A stretch of DNA of 64,000 nt from FEB-10 sp963710645 (GTDB taxonomy: Bacteria > Acidobacteriota > Thermoanaerobaculia > Thermoanaerobaculales > Sulfomarinibacteraceae). A program made the position numbers and the translations under genes. The first letter of the stretch is position 1. Each line of letters opens with the position of its first letter. Below the pieces are notes generated by a model. That model ran no database searches and had not been told where the DNA came from. It was given only the letters and a program-made list of their open reading frames with translations. Positions 15,850 to 25,310 of the stretch are shown here, in pieces. The stretch lies in NCBI GenBank assembly GCA_963710645.1, contig CAVQBD010000006.1, positions 248,001 to 312,000 of the forward strand. Reading direction: 5' to 3'.

Positions 15850-16587
15850 ATGGTCAGGGTCCGAGATCTCAAACTGAGCCTGAGGGCATTCATGCGCACC
15901 TATCCCTGGCGGACCATCGATCCGGTGCCCGGTGCCGAGCTCACCCTGCCAATCTCCGCCTGCCGGGTGGCCCTGGTGTCTTCGGCCGGCCTGGTGGTTC
16001 CCGGAGATCTCCCGTTCGACCCGGACGTTCGTGGTGGCGACTACAGCTACCGGGTGATTCCGGCGGATGCGACTGTTCAAAGCCTCGAGGAACACCACCG
16101 CAGTGACGCCTTCGATCACGCCGGCATCGACGCCGATGGGAACCTCGCCATGCCTCTGGATCGACTCCACGAATTGGCGGCGGCGGGTGACATCGGGTCG
16201 GTTGCGCCTCGCCACATCTCCTTGATGGGTTCGATCACCGCTCCGGGGCGTCTGGTCAAGCGCACCCTGCCGGGGGTTGCGGATCTGCTGGTTTCCGATG
16301 AGGTGGATGTGGCGTTGATGGTGCCCGTCTGACCCACCTGTCACCAGACGGTCGGTCTGGCTCAAGCCGAAATCGAAGGTCGGGGAATTGCCACGGCTTC
16401 GGTCACCATGTTGCCCGAGATCACCCGCAAGATTCGTGTACCGAGAGCGCTCGCGGTACCGTACGCGCTCGGCTATCCGCTCGGAGCCGCCGGTGACGCC
16501 GCCGGCCAGCGTCACGTTCTCCTCGCCCTGCTGAAATTGCTGACTCGCTTCGACGTGCCGGTGATCGAGGAATATCAGGTGAACTGA
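15850..16587 (+). CDS. Selenoprotein of the glycine/sarcosine/betaine/D-proline reductase subunit B family (in-frame UGA)
   Basis: The ATG at 15850 follows GGAGG. The frame reaches TGA at 16330-16332, but continues in frame for 84 more codons to TGA at 16585. The join reads LMVPV-U-PTCHQTVGLAQ, where the family has selenocysteine in a UxxC motif, and downstream sequence (GIATASVTMLPE, PRALAVPYALGYPLG) is family-like. The Sec residue is number 161 of 245, close to its place in PrdB-type proteins. A SECIS-like hairpin follows the UGA. No partner proprotein subunit (PrdA or GrdE type) is nearby, so an amino-acid reductase role is not supported; a stand-alone thiol/selenol redox enzyme is likelier. 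A CGGC-domain gene follows in the same direction. Confidence 0.85.
16344..16360 (+). promoter_or_regulatory. SECIS-like hairpin for Sec insertion
   Basis: CCAGAC-GGTCG-GTCTGG is a 6-bp stem with a GU-containing five-base loop, about 18-22 nt downstream of the UGA at 16330. This is the distance and loop type of bacterial SECIS elements (the E. coli fdhF loop also carries GGUC). Confidence 0.7.
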
Positions 16588-16690
16588 CCTCGAGAACTCG
16601 AACCGAGGTCCAGACTTCGAAGGTTGTTCAAACGCCGGTGGTTGAGCCGCCCGATTCGCGGTACCGTTGACTTCCCGACGGGAGGCTGCG

Positions 16691-17050
16691 ATGGCAAAAA
16701 GAATTGGGATCATCTACTGCCAACGGATTCAGGACACCAGCTGTGTGGGGTGCGCCAAATGCTACAAGGCGGCCAACGAGAGGACCTTTGAGTTCGAGGC
16801 CGTCGAGGAGGACATCCAGGTGGTCTTCAAGACCGGATGCGGCGATTGCCCGGGCCTGGTGCTGCCACGCCTCGACCTCCAAAAGGTGGTTCTCGACAGC
16901 CTGGACATCGGCTTCGACGCGATCTATTTCGGGACCTGCGTCAAGAAAGCCGTCGGACTGATGAACTGTCCCATGAACATTGAAGGCATTTCGGCGAAGA
17001 TCGAAGAGAAGTTCGGCGTGCCGGTCACAATTGGAACTCACGACTTGTGA
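16691..17050 (+). CDS. CGGC-domain cysteine-rich protein
   Basis: The ATG at 16691 follows gggagg and gives 119 residues. The pattern KRIGIIYCQRIQDTSCVGCA at the N-terminus, then KTGCGDCPGLVLPRL, FGTCVKKA, MNCPMN and the final GTHDL is that of the small CGGC-domain family, a putative metal-binding domain. The signature is CGDC here instead of CGGC. It has ten or so cysteines in a cytosolic-type protein, consistent with metal or redox binding. It sits 103 bp after the selenoprotein gene and is probably read with it, suggesting a shared redox role (inference). Confidence 0.8.
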   Translation: MAKRIGIIYCQRIQDTSCVGCAKCYKAANERTFEFEAVEEDIQVVFKTGCGDCPGLVLPRLDLQKVVLDSLDIGFDAIYFGTCVKKAVGLMNCPMNIEGISAKIEEKFGVPVTIGTHDL

Positions 17051-17155
17051 GAATGAAAAACGTGAAATGTGAAATTCTCTCTCTCCCCCACACCATTGGG
17101 CGGGAGGGAATTCAAAATTCAAAACTGAGAAATGAGAATTCAAACATCAGAATTC
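17050..17155. repeat. Two heptamer tracts, units aaatgtg and aattcaa
   Basis: 17050-17085 (aaacgtg, aaatgtg, aaattct) and 17109-17155 (aattcaa twice, then aactgag, aaatgag, aattcaa) both keep 7-nt phase. They lie between two convergent genes and the second overlaps the last codons of the hydrolase gene. Confidence 0.65.
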
Positions 17156-18645
17156 GACCGAAGGTCGTGTTCTGCCAGTGCCACCAATCGTTCTTCGATG
17201 TAGGGGAAGAAAGGGTTGTGGCGAAGTCTCATGAACAGCTCGATGGGGACCTTGAGCAGACGTCGTTCCCCGCGCGGTTCGACGCTGCCCAGCGGAACAC
17301 CCCACTGCGGCAAGGCGTCCGGCGCCTGCCCGTAGATCGGGTCGTCGGGTGCAAAAGGCAGCGAGACGTGAGACATGGAGTAGACCTCCAAGGGCCATTC
17401 CAGACCAAGCGGGCGAGAGGACTCGCGGCCGCCTCCGGGAGGCCGGCTGCGCGCCGCCACGGCCCGTGATTTCTGATCGGCATTGGTGATGACCGTCAGC
17501 CTGAAGTCGATCTCGGGTTGCCGATGGAGGTGGGCCAGCAATTCGGCGGGGTCGGCGGCAAAGAAGTCCGCCATGTAGGCCACCCTATTCAAGTCAAAGA
17601 CCACCAGCTCGTTGCTGTTGCCGGCCAGCTTGAGGTAGAGATCCTCGATCACCGCCTCGGTGAGCACCGTGGCGTCGGCGAGTGACTGGAAGGTGAGTAC
17701 GGGCGGCAGATCGGACATTCGATGGTTGCGGACGCAGCGATCGAGAGCATCGCTCACCTCGCTGATCAATCGGTGGGTCTGGTAACCCGCGCTGTTGGGG
17801 AAGGAGTTGTACTTGAACGGGTCATGTTCAGGGTAGATCGTGTGCCACGCGAGCTTGGCAAACGGAGGAAGCAGGCTCAGCGGACGGTGCCATTGGGCGA
17901 AGGCCGCCGCCCGTGTCACCCCCAGGGCGGGCGAGACCAGGACCAGTCGCTGGGGAAGACGGAGCTGTGAGTCGGCGCCTTCGTCCAGCATCTGCAGCGA
18001 GTAATCGAGGGCCAGGGTGCCGCCGTTCGAGTAGCCCACGATCCAGAATGGTTGCTTGACGGTCAACTGGCTCCCGACGTGGGCCGCGCCGATACGGGTG
18101 GCGGCGATCCAGTCTTTTCTGGTGCTTTGGCCGATGGCGGAGGGCAGTGTGCCGTGTCCCGGGAGCCTGAGACCGAGCACGTAGAAACCCTGGTCGTGGA
18201 GAACCTGCCCGATCCTCCGCAGGGTGTATGGCGAGTCGGTCAGCCCGTGCAGGAGAAGGATGCCGCCCTTGACTTCGGACGGCCGGAGCTCGAATGTCCG
18301 ATTCCAGTTGACGGGGAAGGTCGTGGGATTGTTGCGACCGTTGGGCTCATAGCGGCAGAGAGGGGATGCGGAGTCGGGTGTCCAATGCGCCGCCAGCGCT
18401 TCCTCGACCTCGTTGAAGACCGCGTCTTCGGTTTCGAGATAGGACTTCAGCTCGGTCGCGTGCCCCGAGGAGGTGACGTGGAAGTCGCTCTGGAGCCTGA
18501 TGAGGTGCCACGGCTGCAGATCGGGCATTCGTCGAACGGCGAGGGCCCAAGCGAGGAAGAGCGCCGCGACGATGACTGCGGCTGCGGCCACGAGGAAAAG
18601 CGCCGGGCTCGGAATCGTCAACCCCCGATCTGTCGTACGCCCCAT
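17140..18645 (-). CDS. Membrane-anchored alpha/beta hydrolase (lipase/carboxylesterase-like)
   Basis: Starting at ATG 18645 the protein has about 501 residues; a TTG at 18669 would add eight. An N-terminal membrane helix (ALFLVAAAAVIVAALFLAWAL) anchors a hydrolase domain beginning near residue 125. GGILLLHGLTDSPYTLR is the oxyanion-hole strand, and GYSNGGTLALDY is the nucleophile elbow with serine in GxSxG form. A C-terminal HVSLPFAPDDPIYG could supply the catalytic histidine, and the acid may be in FQSLADATVLTEAV. The domain resembles monoglyceride-lipase-like serine hydrolases. The substrate is unknown. Confidence 0.75.
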   Translation of the reverse strand: MGRTTDRGLTIPSPALFLVAAAAVIVAALFLAWALAVRRMPDLQPWHLIRLQSDFHVTSSGHATELKSYLETEDAVFNEVEEALAAHWTPDSASPLCRYEPNGRNNPTTFPVNWNRTFELRPSEVKGGILLLHGLTDSPYTLRRIGQVLHDQGFYVLGLRLPGHGTLPSAIGQSTRKDWIAATRIGAAHVGSQLTVKQPFWIVGYSNGGTLALDYSLQMLDEGADSQLRLPQRLVLVSPALGVTRAAAFAQWHRPLSLLPPFAKLAWHTIYPEHDPFKYNSFPNSAGYQTHRLISEVSDALDRCVRNHRMSDLPPVLTFQSLADATVLTEAVIEDLYLKLAGNSNELVVFDLNRVAYMADFFAADPAELLAHLHRQPEIDFRLTVITNADQKSRAVAARSRPPGGGRESSRPLGLEWPLEVYSMSHVSLPFAPDDPIYGQAPDALPQWGVPLGSVEPRGERRLLKVPIELFMRLRHNPFFPYIEERLVALAEHDLRSNSDV

Positions 18646-18796
18646 GCTAACACCGGGCACCGATAACAACCCGAGGCGTTTGCGACTTTGACGACGTGAC
18701 GTGGTGGACCGAGCACGTTAGGATGGTGGATGAATACTGAACCGAAAACGGGCGAGTTGGGGAGCTGATAATGACGATCCGAGGAGGGGGACCAAG

Positions 18797-19858
18797 GTGG
18801 CCTTAGCTGGCAAGCTGGAGGACGTTCAGCCCGCTGAAATTCTTCATTTTCTGGCGATGTCGGAAAAGACGGGCAAGCTCTCTTTTACTACCGGAACAGA
18901 AGAAGGGCTGATCGTCTTCAGAATGGGCAAGATCATCTATGCCGCATCGAGCTCGCTGCGGGAAACCTTCGGCAGCATCGCCCTCAACCTGGGTATGGTG
19001 AGCCAGCAAGATCTCGAATCCGCTTTGCTCCAGCAGCATCGATCGGGCGAAGACAAGCGGTTGGGCGAGATTCTGGTGGAGAACGCGGTGTTGGCCGCTG
19101 GAGATCTCGAACGGGTTTTGCACCACCAGGTGATTCAGGTCCTGCGCGAAATGTTCGGCTGGAACCGGGGCTTTTTCCGTTTCAGGAACTTGGAACTGGA
19201 CCACTTTGGCGACGTGGAGGTCGATTACCGCGATCTCATCGTGGACACCCCTTTGGATGCACGGAGGGTGGCCCTTGATGCCGCCCGTCGCCACGACGAG
19301 GCCAGCCGAGAGCGGCCCGCCAGCGACGATGGTGGCCTGTCCGAATCCGATGATGAGGATGAACTGGCGCCGGAGCACGCTTCGGTGGAGGACCTCATGG
19401 GCGATGTGGTGGCGCCGTCGGTCACGGCGGAGATCGTGCGGGCGATCTTCGACACCGCGGCAAGGGTCTTCTCCCGTGGGGTGGTATTCGCCGTTCACAG
19501 CCAAAGCGTCCGCGGGATGGCGCAATTCGGTCTCGAAGAGGGAGACGACGCGCCGAGCCAGCGAGTGCGTGGGCTGTGGCTGCCGATGGATAAGCCTTCG
19601 GTCATCGCACAGGTGGCCGCTTCACAGAACCCGTTCCGCGGGGAACCGCCGCGGAATCGTTGGAACGAGACCCTGTTCCAGGACCTCGGTGGCGAATGGC
19701 CCGACGAGGCCGTGGCGCTGCCGGTTGTGGTCGGCGGGCGGACCGTGCTGGTTTTCTACGGCGACAACGAACCGGATGACCTGCCGGTGGGTTCCATCTC
19801 CAACCTGCAGGAACTCCTGGTCGCGGTTTCGAAGGACCTGGCTCGGAGCGTGGAATGA
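18797..19858 (+). CDS. DUF4388 domain protein with C-terminal GAF-like domain
   Basis: A GTG start at 18797 follows gaggagggg, giving 353 residues. Residues about 1-130 form a DUF4388/PATAN-type domain (LEDVQPAEILHFLAMSEKTG, then GLIVFRMGKIIYAAS), followed by the same helical extension seen in the kinase at 1409-3244. An acidic linker leads to a C-terminal alpha/beta region (about 200-350, ending in FYGDNEPDDLPVGSISNLQE) that looks like a GAF fold. The family is associated with signalling and gliding-type systems. Two proteins with this module in one window suggest a shared scaffold or interaction partner. Confidence 0.75.
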   Translation: MALAGKLEDVQPAEILHFLAMSEKTGKLSFTTGTEEGLIVFRMGKIIYAASSSLRETFGSIALNLGMVSQQDLESALLQQHRSGEDKRLGEILVENAVLAAGDLERVLHHQVIQVLREMFGWNRGFFRFRNLELDHFGDVEVDYRDLIVDTPLDARRVALDAARRHDEASRERPASDDGGLSESDDEDELAPEHASVEDLMGDVVAPSVTAEIVRAIFDTAARVFSRGVVFAVHSQSVRGMAQFGLEEGDDAPSQRVRGLWLPMDKPSVIAQVAASQNPFRGEPPRNRWNETLFQDLGGEWPDEAVALPVVVGGRTVLVFYGDNEPDDLPVGSISNLQELLVAVSKDLARSVE

Positions 19859-20023
19859 TTTGGTGGAGCTGCGGCCCGACCATGGTTCACCGAACGGTTT
19901 CCGTCCGGTTCTGGCTCCAGATCATCACAACCCGATCAAACGCAGTGACCCAGACCACGGAACCTCAGCGACGCTGGGGGTAGCCTGTTGAGTGGGTGAG
20001 AATCGATTCACGAGGAGGGCGCC

Positions 20024-20545
20024 ATGTGGAAGAAGGATGATGTAGAGGAGGGCGGTATGCCTGCAGCCAATGAACCCGGCACGACGGGGGGTGAAAAGAA
20101 GCGATCCACGGTGACGGCGGGTTCCCGAGAATCGGCCACCATCGGTCCGTCCATCAACATCAAGGGTGATGTGACCGGAGACGAGGATCTCGTGATCCAA
20201 GGGCGGATCGAAGGCACGGTCACCCTCAAGCAACACAACGTGGTGGTCGGTCCCGATGGGCAGGTCAAGGCCAGCATCCGCGGTCGATCGGTCACGGTGG
20301 AGGGGACCGTCGTGGGAGATCTCCACGGCGAAGAGCAGGTGGTGCTGCGTACGTCGGCCAGCGTGGAGGGCAATATCCAGGCCCCCAGGGTGACTTTGGA
20401 GGACGGCGCCAAATTCAGGGGCGGCATTGACATGGGGGATGCCTCCAGCGCATCGCCGAAGCCCATGCCGGCCAAGGTCTCCTCGTCCACTGACCAGAAG
20501 CTCGACATGCCCAAACCAAGCCTGGTGGGTGAAGCCAAGACGTGA
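20024..20545 (+). CDS. Bactofilin family cytoskeletal protein
   Basis: The 173-residue protein has a short polar N-terminal tail and a central bactofilin beta-helix (about 38-135): GPSINIKGDVTGDEDLVIQG, IEGTVTL, ASIRGRSVTVEGTVVGDLHG and ASVEGNIQAPRV, with the regular G-x-V/I spacing of this fold. A proline/lysine-rich tail follows. Bactofilins polymerise without nucleotide and organise cell shape or polar enzymes, usually in the cytosol at the membrane. The ATG at 20024 follows a gaggagg site. The next gene overlaps its last codon by 4 bp, so the two are translationally coupled. Confidence 0.9.
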   Translation: MWKKDDVEEGGMPAANEPGTTGGEKKRSTVTAGSRESATIGPSINIKGDVTGDEDLVIQGRIEGTVTLKQHNVVVGPDGQVKASIRGRSVTVEGTVVGDLHGEEQVVLRTSASVEGNIQAPRVTLEDGAKFRGGIDMGDASSASPKPMPAKVSSSTDQKLDMPKPSLVGEAKT

Positions 20546-21177
20546 TCCGTTTCAAGGGGCGGGAGAACGCCCCCGCCATCACAGCAGACGATCCGGAATC
20601 ATCTTCTGATGAAACGGTCGAGCACGGGTCGCCGGGTCTGAGGAAAATTTTCGCGACGCTGGATCCGGAATCGGCGGTGCGGATTCTCGACCTCGGACCG
20701 GCGGTGCCGTCCAATATTTCGACCTTGTCCGAGTTTGCCAGTCACATCCGGGTGGCCGACGCGGCGGCGGATCTCTGCGCTCCCATCGCCGATGACGATG
20801 ATTGGTCTGCCATTTCGCGGGCGGCTTGCCTGCTGCCGGTGGAGACCGGGGAATTCGACCTGGTCCTGGCGTGGGATCTCTTCAATTACCTGCGAAAGGA
20901 CGTGTCCGACGCCCTGGTGGACCGGATTCGATTGCGGTGCCGGTCGGGAGCGAGGATGTTTATCCTGATCCATGAGGGGTCCACCATGCCGGCCGAACCC
21001 ATGGTCTTCGGGATTTGCGGGCGTGACCGGCTGCTCTACCGGTCTCTGACGACCAAACAGACGCCCAGCCCGAAGGTCCCACCGGCAGAAGTCGAACGAA
21101 GACTCGAGGGCTTCCAGGTCGAAGCGTCCTTCGTCCTTCAGCACGGAGTCCGGGAGTATGTTGCGATCCGTGTGTGA
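20542..21177 (+). CDS. Class I SAM-methyltransferase-like protein coupled to bactofilin
   Basis: The GTG start overlaps the bactofilin stop codon (GTGA). The 211-residue protein has a Rossmann-like order of elements: AVRILDLGPAVPSNISTLSE (motif I-like, but GPAVPSN replaces the usual GxGxG), a strand with acidic end HIRVADAAADL, and GEFDLVLAWDLFNYL (motif IV-like). A further strand (ARMFILIHEG) follows. It is shorter than typical methyltransferases and the glycine loop is altered, so SAM binding is uncertain. Coupling to bactofilin suggests a role at the cytoskeletal scaffold (inference). Confidence 0.6.
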   Translation: MIRFKGRENAPAITADDPESSSDETVEHGSPGLRKIFATLDPESAVRILDLGPAVPSNISTLSEFASHIRVADAAADLCAPIADDDDWSAISRAACLLPVETGEFDLVLAWDLFNYLRKDVSDALVDRIRLRCRSGARMFILIHEGSTMPAEPMVFGICGRDRLLYRSLTTKQTPSPKVPPAEVERRLEGFQVEASFVLQHGVREYVAIRV

Positions 21178-21499
21178 TGGACGTCACATTCTGTGATACT
21201 CTGACTGTACAGAGATTGTGATCGCGGAGGACATTGGTGTCCAAAGGTGTCCAAAATTGGGGCTCTCTGTGTACTGATGGGTGTGCGAACGGAGCAACGC
21301 CATCAGAGGGTGTGCAGGTCGCGGTCGAAGGACCGCGGTCGATGTGCCGTCACAGTACAGGGCCGATCCGAGTGGGGGGACGTCGAGTCGGGAGCCATGT
21401 CCATCGCTTCGAATATGAAAATTCCCGGATTGTCAGGGCCGAAATGAGGATTCGAAACGCGGATCCGTCGGTGGACGACGACTGCGAAGGCGGGACGGT
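21178..21499 (+). other. Intergenic region with a possible small coupled frame
   Basis: The gap holds no recognised gene. One 89-codon frame (TTG 21234 to 21503) has a cggagga site before it and ends in ATGA overlapping the kinase start. Its translation has no recognisable domain, so I do not call it a gene. It may equally be the leader of the signalling operon. Confidence 0.3.
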
Positions 21500-22990
21500 A
21501 TGAACCTGTTGCCGCCGATCCTGCTCGTCGACGACAATTCGGATGATCGCGAACTGGCATCTTTGGTGCTCAACGGGGCGTTCGGCGAGGTGTCGGTGGA
21601 ACAGATCTCGGACGCCGCCCAGCTGACCAGAGCACTGGCCGCCCATCGGTTCGGCCTGGTGATCACCGAATTGGAGCTTGGTTGGATCGACGGCACCGAG
21701 GTGGTTCGCCTGGTTCGAGAGCTCAAGCCGGACTGCGCGGTCGTGCTGTTCACAAGGGTGCTCACCGCCGACGTCGTGGACGACGCCATCCGTCTTGGTG
21801 TGGACGCCTTCATTCCGAAACAGAGCTCGGGTTACACCAAGCTGCCGTACGCCGTCCGATCGGCCCTCTACCGCGCCCGGCGGCGGGCGATGGAGACGGC
21901 CCGAGAGGCGCCCTATCGCAAGGTCTTCGAAGACATGCCGGTGGGCGTGTTCGTGGCGACGAGCGACGGCGAGATTCTGGAGGCGAATCCGGCGATGGCG
22001 ACGATCCTCGCCTTCGATTCGCCAGAGGAACTCACGCGGCGTTCGCTGCGTCACTTCTTCGTGGACGACAACGTCGCCGAAAAGTGGCGTACGACATTGG
22101 AACAAGCGGGCTCGGTTGAAGGATTCGAGGCGGAGCTTCGTCGGGCGGATGGTGAGCCGGTCACGGTTCGATTCAGAACCTCGTTTGTGGAAGGCGAGGT
22201 GGCCCAAACTCGACAACTCTTGGGTATGCTGGAGGTGGTGACGGGGACCCTGGGCGCCTCGACAGTCGAGGCGGCCGAAGCAACCGCACAATCGCAGGAC
22301 GAATTGGAGCAGATGGCGTACGTCGTTTCTCACGATCTCCAACAGCCGCTCAACGTTGTCGGCAGGTTTCTCGACCTGCTCGCCGACAGGGACGGGTCGG
22401 CTTTGAGTCCCCAGGGCCGAGAGTTTCTTGACCATGCCATGGACGGCGCATCCAATCTGCAGCGAATGATGGATGCCGTGTTGCGATACGCGCGGGTCAA
22501 CGTCAAGGAACAGCAGCTGGACATCGTGGACCTCAATCGGGTGCGCGACCGGGTCGTCGAGGTCCTCGAGACCGAGATCTCCGACGCCGGGGCCGAGGTG
22601 GTGTCCGATGAGCTTCCCCATGTCATCGCCGACGAGACACAGATGGAGCAGCTTTTTCAGAATTTGCTGTCCAACGCGCTCAAATTCCGGGGGGCTCAGC
22701 CGCCGAGGATCTACATCTCGGTGGAGGAAGAACCCGGCGAGTGGATTCTGGCCTTCAAGGACAACGGGATCGGTATCGACGGCGGGGCCGCCGACCGGAT
22801 CTTTCTGATGTTCCAACGCCTCCATACCCAGGAAGAGTACCCGGGGACCGGGATCGGACTGGCGGTCTGCAAGCGCATCCTCACCCACCACGGTGGTCGG
22901 ATCTGGATGGAGTCGGAGCCGGGTGATGGAACGACCTTCTTCGTCGCCCTGCCCAAGCGAACCGTGAGCGTGTCGCGGGGGACGTCGTGA
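21500..22990 (+). CDS. Hybrid sensor histidine kinase: degenerate receiver, PAS, HisKA-HATPase
   Basis: The 496-residue cytosolic protein has an N-terminal receiver domain (1-125) with the acidic pair in LLVDDNSDD (D11, D12), but the phospho-acceptor position is glutamate (E57 in LVITELELGWIDG). A PAS domain follows (about 140-245, MPVGVFVATSDGEILEANPA). The HisKA helix carries the phosphorylatable H278 in YVVSHDLQQPL. The HATPase domain shows N (FQNLLSNALKF), G1 (DNGIGID) and G2 (GTGIGLAVC) boxes, so autokinase activity is expected. Its stop overlaps the start of the next gene (GTGA), so the two form a signalling pair. Signal input must be cytosolic. Confidence 0.85.
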   Translation: MNLLPPILLVDDNSDDRELASLVLNGAFGEVSVEQISDAAQLTRALAAHRFGLVITELELGWIDGTEVVRLVRELKPDCAVVLFTRVLTADVVDDAIRLGVDAFIPKQSSGYTKLPYAVRSALYRARRRAMETAREAPYRKVFEDMPVGVFVATSDGEILEANPAMATILAFDSPEELTRRSLRHFFVDDNVAEKWRTTLEQAGSVEGFEAELRRADGEPVTVRFRTSFVEGEVAQTRQLLGMLEVVTGTLGASTVEAAEATAQSQDELEQMAYVVSHDLQQPLNVVGRFLDLLADRDGSALSPQGREFLDHAMDGASNLQRMMDAVLRYARVNVKEQQLDIVDLNRVRDRVVEVLETEISDAGAEVVSDELPHVIADETQMEQLFQNLLSNALKFRGAQPPRIYISVEEEPGEWILAFKDNGIGIDGGAADRIFLMFQRLHTQEEYPGTGIGLAVCKRILTHHGGRIWMESEPGDGTTFFVALPKRTVSVSRGTS

Positions 22991-25132
22991 GGCGCTTGGG
23001 CGGCGATCGACCCATTCGCATTCTGATGGTCGAAGACAGCCCGCACGATGCGGCGCTGGTTCGCAGTGTGCTCGGCAGTCAGACCGGTCTGGCGACCGAT
23101 CTCGTGCACCGCGATCGTCTCGAGGGCGGCATCGAATACCTCGGACACGGAACCGTGGATATCGTGTTGCTCGACTTCTCCCTGCCGGACAGCAAGGGTC
23201 TGGACACCTTCAGGAGGGTGAACGCCGAACATCCGGAGGTGCCGGTCATCGTCTTGACGAGCCTCGAGGACGACGCAGTGGCGGTCCAGGCCGTGGCAGA
23301 GGGCGCGCAGGACTATCTGGCCAAGCGGTACCTGGACGGCAGGTTGCTGACCCGGTCCATTCGCTACGCGTTGGAAAGACACCGGAGCGAAGAGGCCCTT
23401 CGAGAGAGCGAAGAGCGGTACGCCCTGGCCATCAGAGGCGCGAACGACGGACTGTGGGACTGGAATCTGGCGACCGGCCATCTCTACTTGTCTCCGCGGT
23501 GGAAGATGATGCTGGGCTACGGCATCTACGACGTGGGCGATCGTGTTGACGATTGGTTCAACAAGGTCCATCCGGATGACGTGGACGCGCTGCGGTCCGC
23601 CATCAAAGCCCATTTCGAGAGCGATGACAAGCATTTCGAATACGAACACCGCATGATCACCCGTTCCGGAGAGACCCGTTGGATGCTCACCAGGGGGGTC
23701 GCGGTCCGCGAGGAAGACGGCAAGGCCGTTCGCATGGCTGGCTCCCTCACCGACGTGACGGCGCGCAAGCTTGCCGAACAGCAGTTGGTGTACGACGCCT
23801 TCCACGACGGACTCACGGGTCTGGCGAATCGGGCCCTCTTCGTAGACCGTCTGAGCGTGATTCTCGCGGCGCGGAGGCGGCAACCAGGACTGCGGTTCGC
23901 GGTGATGTTCCTCGACCTGGATCGGTTCAAAAACATCAACGACAGCCTAGGCCACACCACCGGAGATCGCTTGCTCCAGAACATCGCCAAGCGGATCGAA
24001 TTGACCCTTCGCCCCGGGGATACCATTGCCCGACTTGGGGGGGACGAGTTCGCGATTCTGTTGAGCCACGTGGAAGACCTTGGGGACGCCATCCACGTCG
24101 CCGAGCGCATCCAGGAGATCATTTCGTCGTCCACCACCATTGGTGGGAACGAGGTCTATGTGACCTCGAGCATCGGCATCGCGCTGTCGAGCGAGCAGAC
24201 CCGGGGTCCCGAAGACATCCTCCGCGACGCCGATATCGCCATGTATCGGGCCAAGGCGGCAGGGCGCAACCGTTACGAGGTCTTCGACCAGGAGATGCAC
24301 CGTCACGCGGTCCGCCTGCTCGCCCTGGAGACCGAGCTCCGCCGGGCCATCGAGTGCGAAGACTTTGTCATGCACTACCAGCCCATTGTGGCGCTAGATT
24401 CAGGATCGATCGTCGGATTCGAGGGGCTGGTGCGCTGGAATCATCCCGTGAGAGGCCTGATCGCCCCCGGCCAATTCATCGGCCTCGCCGAGGAGACCGG
24501 ACTGATCGTTCCGCTGTGCTGGTTCACTCTGCGGGAGTGTTGTGGACAGGCCAGGCGCTGGCAGCTGCAGTTTCCGAAGAACCCTCCGCTGTTCATCAGT
24601 GTCAACGTGTCGGGCAAGCTCTTCATGCAACCGGATGCGGTGGAGCGACTGGTGGAGATCCTCGAGGCGACCGGCCTGCCGCCGGAGAGTCTGCGGCTCG
24701 AGGTGACCGAGAATGTGGTGGTGGATCACGGCGACGAGGTGATGACCAAGCTGACGAGGCTGAGGGCGATGGGCGTCGAACTGAGCATCGACGATTTCGG
24801 GACAGGGTACTCGTCGCTCAGCTACCTCCAGAGGTTCCAGTACGACACGCTGAAGATCGACCGCTCGTTCGTCAGCGCCATGGGGGTGGCGCGGGATTCG
24901 CGCAACATCGTCAAGACCATCCTCAATCTCGCGGATGACCTGGGCATCGGTGTCGTGGCCGAAGGCATCGAGACCGAGGAACAGGCCATCCGGCTGCCGG
25001 CAGATGGACTGTCCCCTTGGTCAGGGATACTGGTTTGCCCGGCCGCTCAACCACCTCGCCGCCACCGATCTCATCGCCTCGCCGCCGCACTGGTACGGCA
25101 GCCCACTCGGGCCTCCGGGATTGACTCAGTAG
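22987..25132 (+). CDS. Response regulator with PAS, GGDEF and EAL domains (c-di-GMP turnover), frameshifted near the end
   Basis: A 4-bp overlap couples it to the kinase gene. Domains in order are a receiver (about 8-125, phospho-Asp in VDIVLLDFSLPDS), PAS/PAC (about 140-260), GGDEF (about 265-430, intact motif at 351-355) and EAL (about 445 to the end). An RxxD inhibitory site (RPGD) lies five residues before GGDEF. EAL motifs are EGLVRW, DDFGTGYSSLSYL and KIDRSFV. Near 24998 the frame shifts: the uninterrupted frame runs to 25209 with nonsense sequence, while removing one C restores QMDCPLGQGYWFARPL and a stop at 25132 (714 residues). It is probably bifunctional, making and degrading c-di-GMP. 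Confidence 0.85.
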
Positions 25133-25310
25133 CAGGTCGCGAGCCAGGGCATTCCTTGGGAGAGGGGTCCCCATCCGCGCCAACTCTCTTCCCGGCGGCG
25201 GAATCCTGAATCACGCCCATTCCGATTCTCCCCGAGCCCGAGGCACCGGGCGGTGTTTGGCCTGGCGTGAGTTCCGCAGTACATTGCGCAGATAGAAGGG
25301 GAGGGTCGCC

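Noticed and set aside
16586..16610. Hairpin GACCTCG/CGAGGTC as terminator between the selenoprotein and CGGC genes
   Set aside because: The stem is present but no T run follows, so it is more likely an mRNA structure or chance.
14657..16713. Long minus-strand frame across the selenoprotein gene
   Set aside because: Only its middle encodes the N-terminus of the SRPBCC protein; the rest is antisense to the selenoprotein.
21234..21503. Small gene overlapping the histidine-kinase start
   Set aside because: A ribosome site and ATGA overlap are present, but the translation shows no domain and repeat-like composition; left as an intergenic note.
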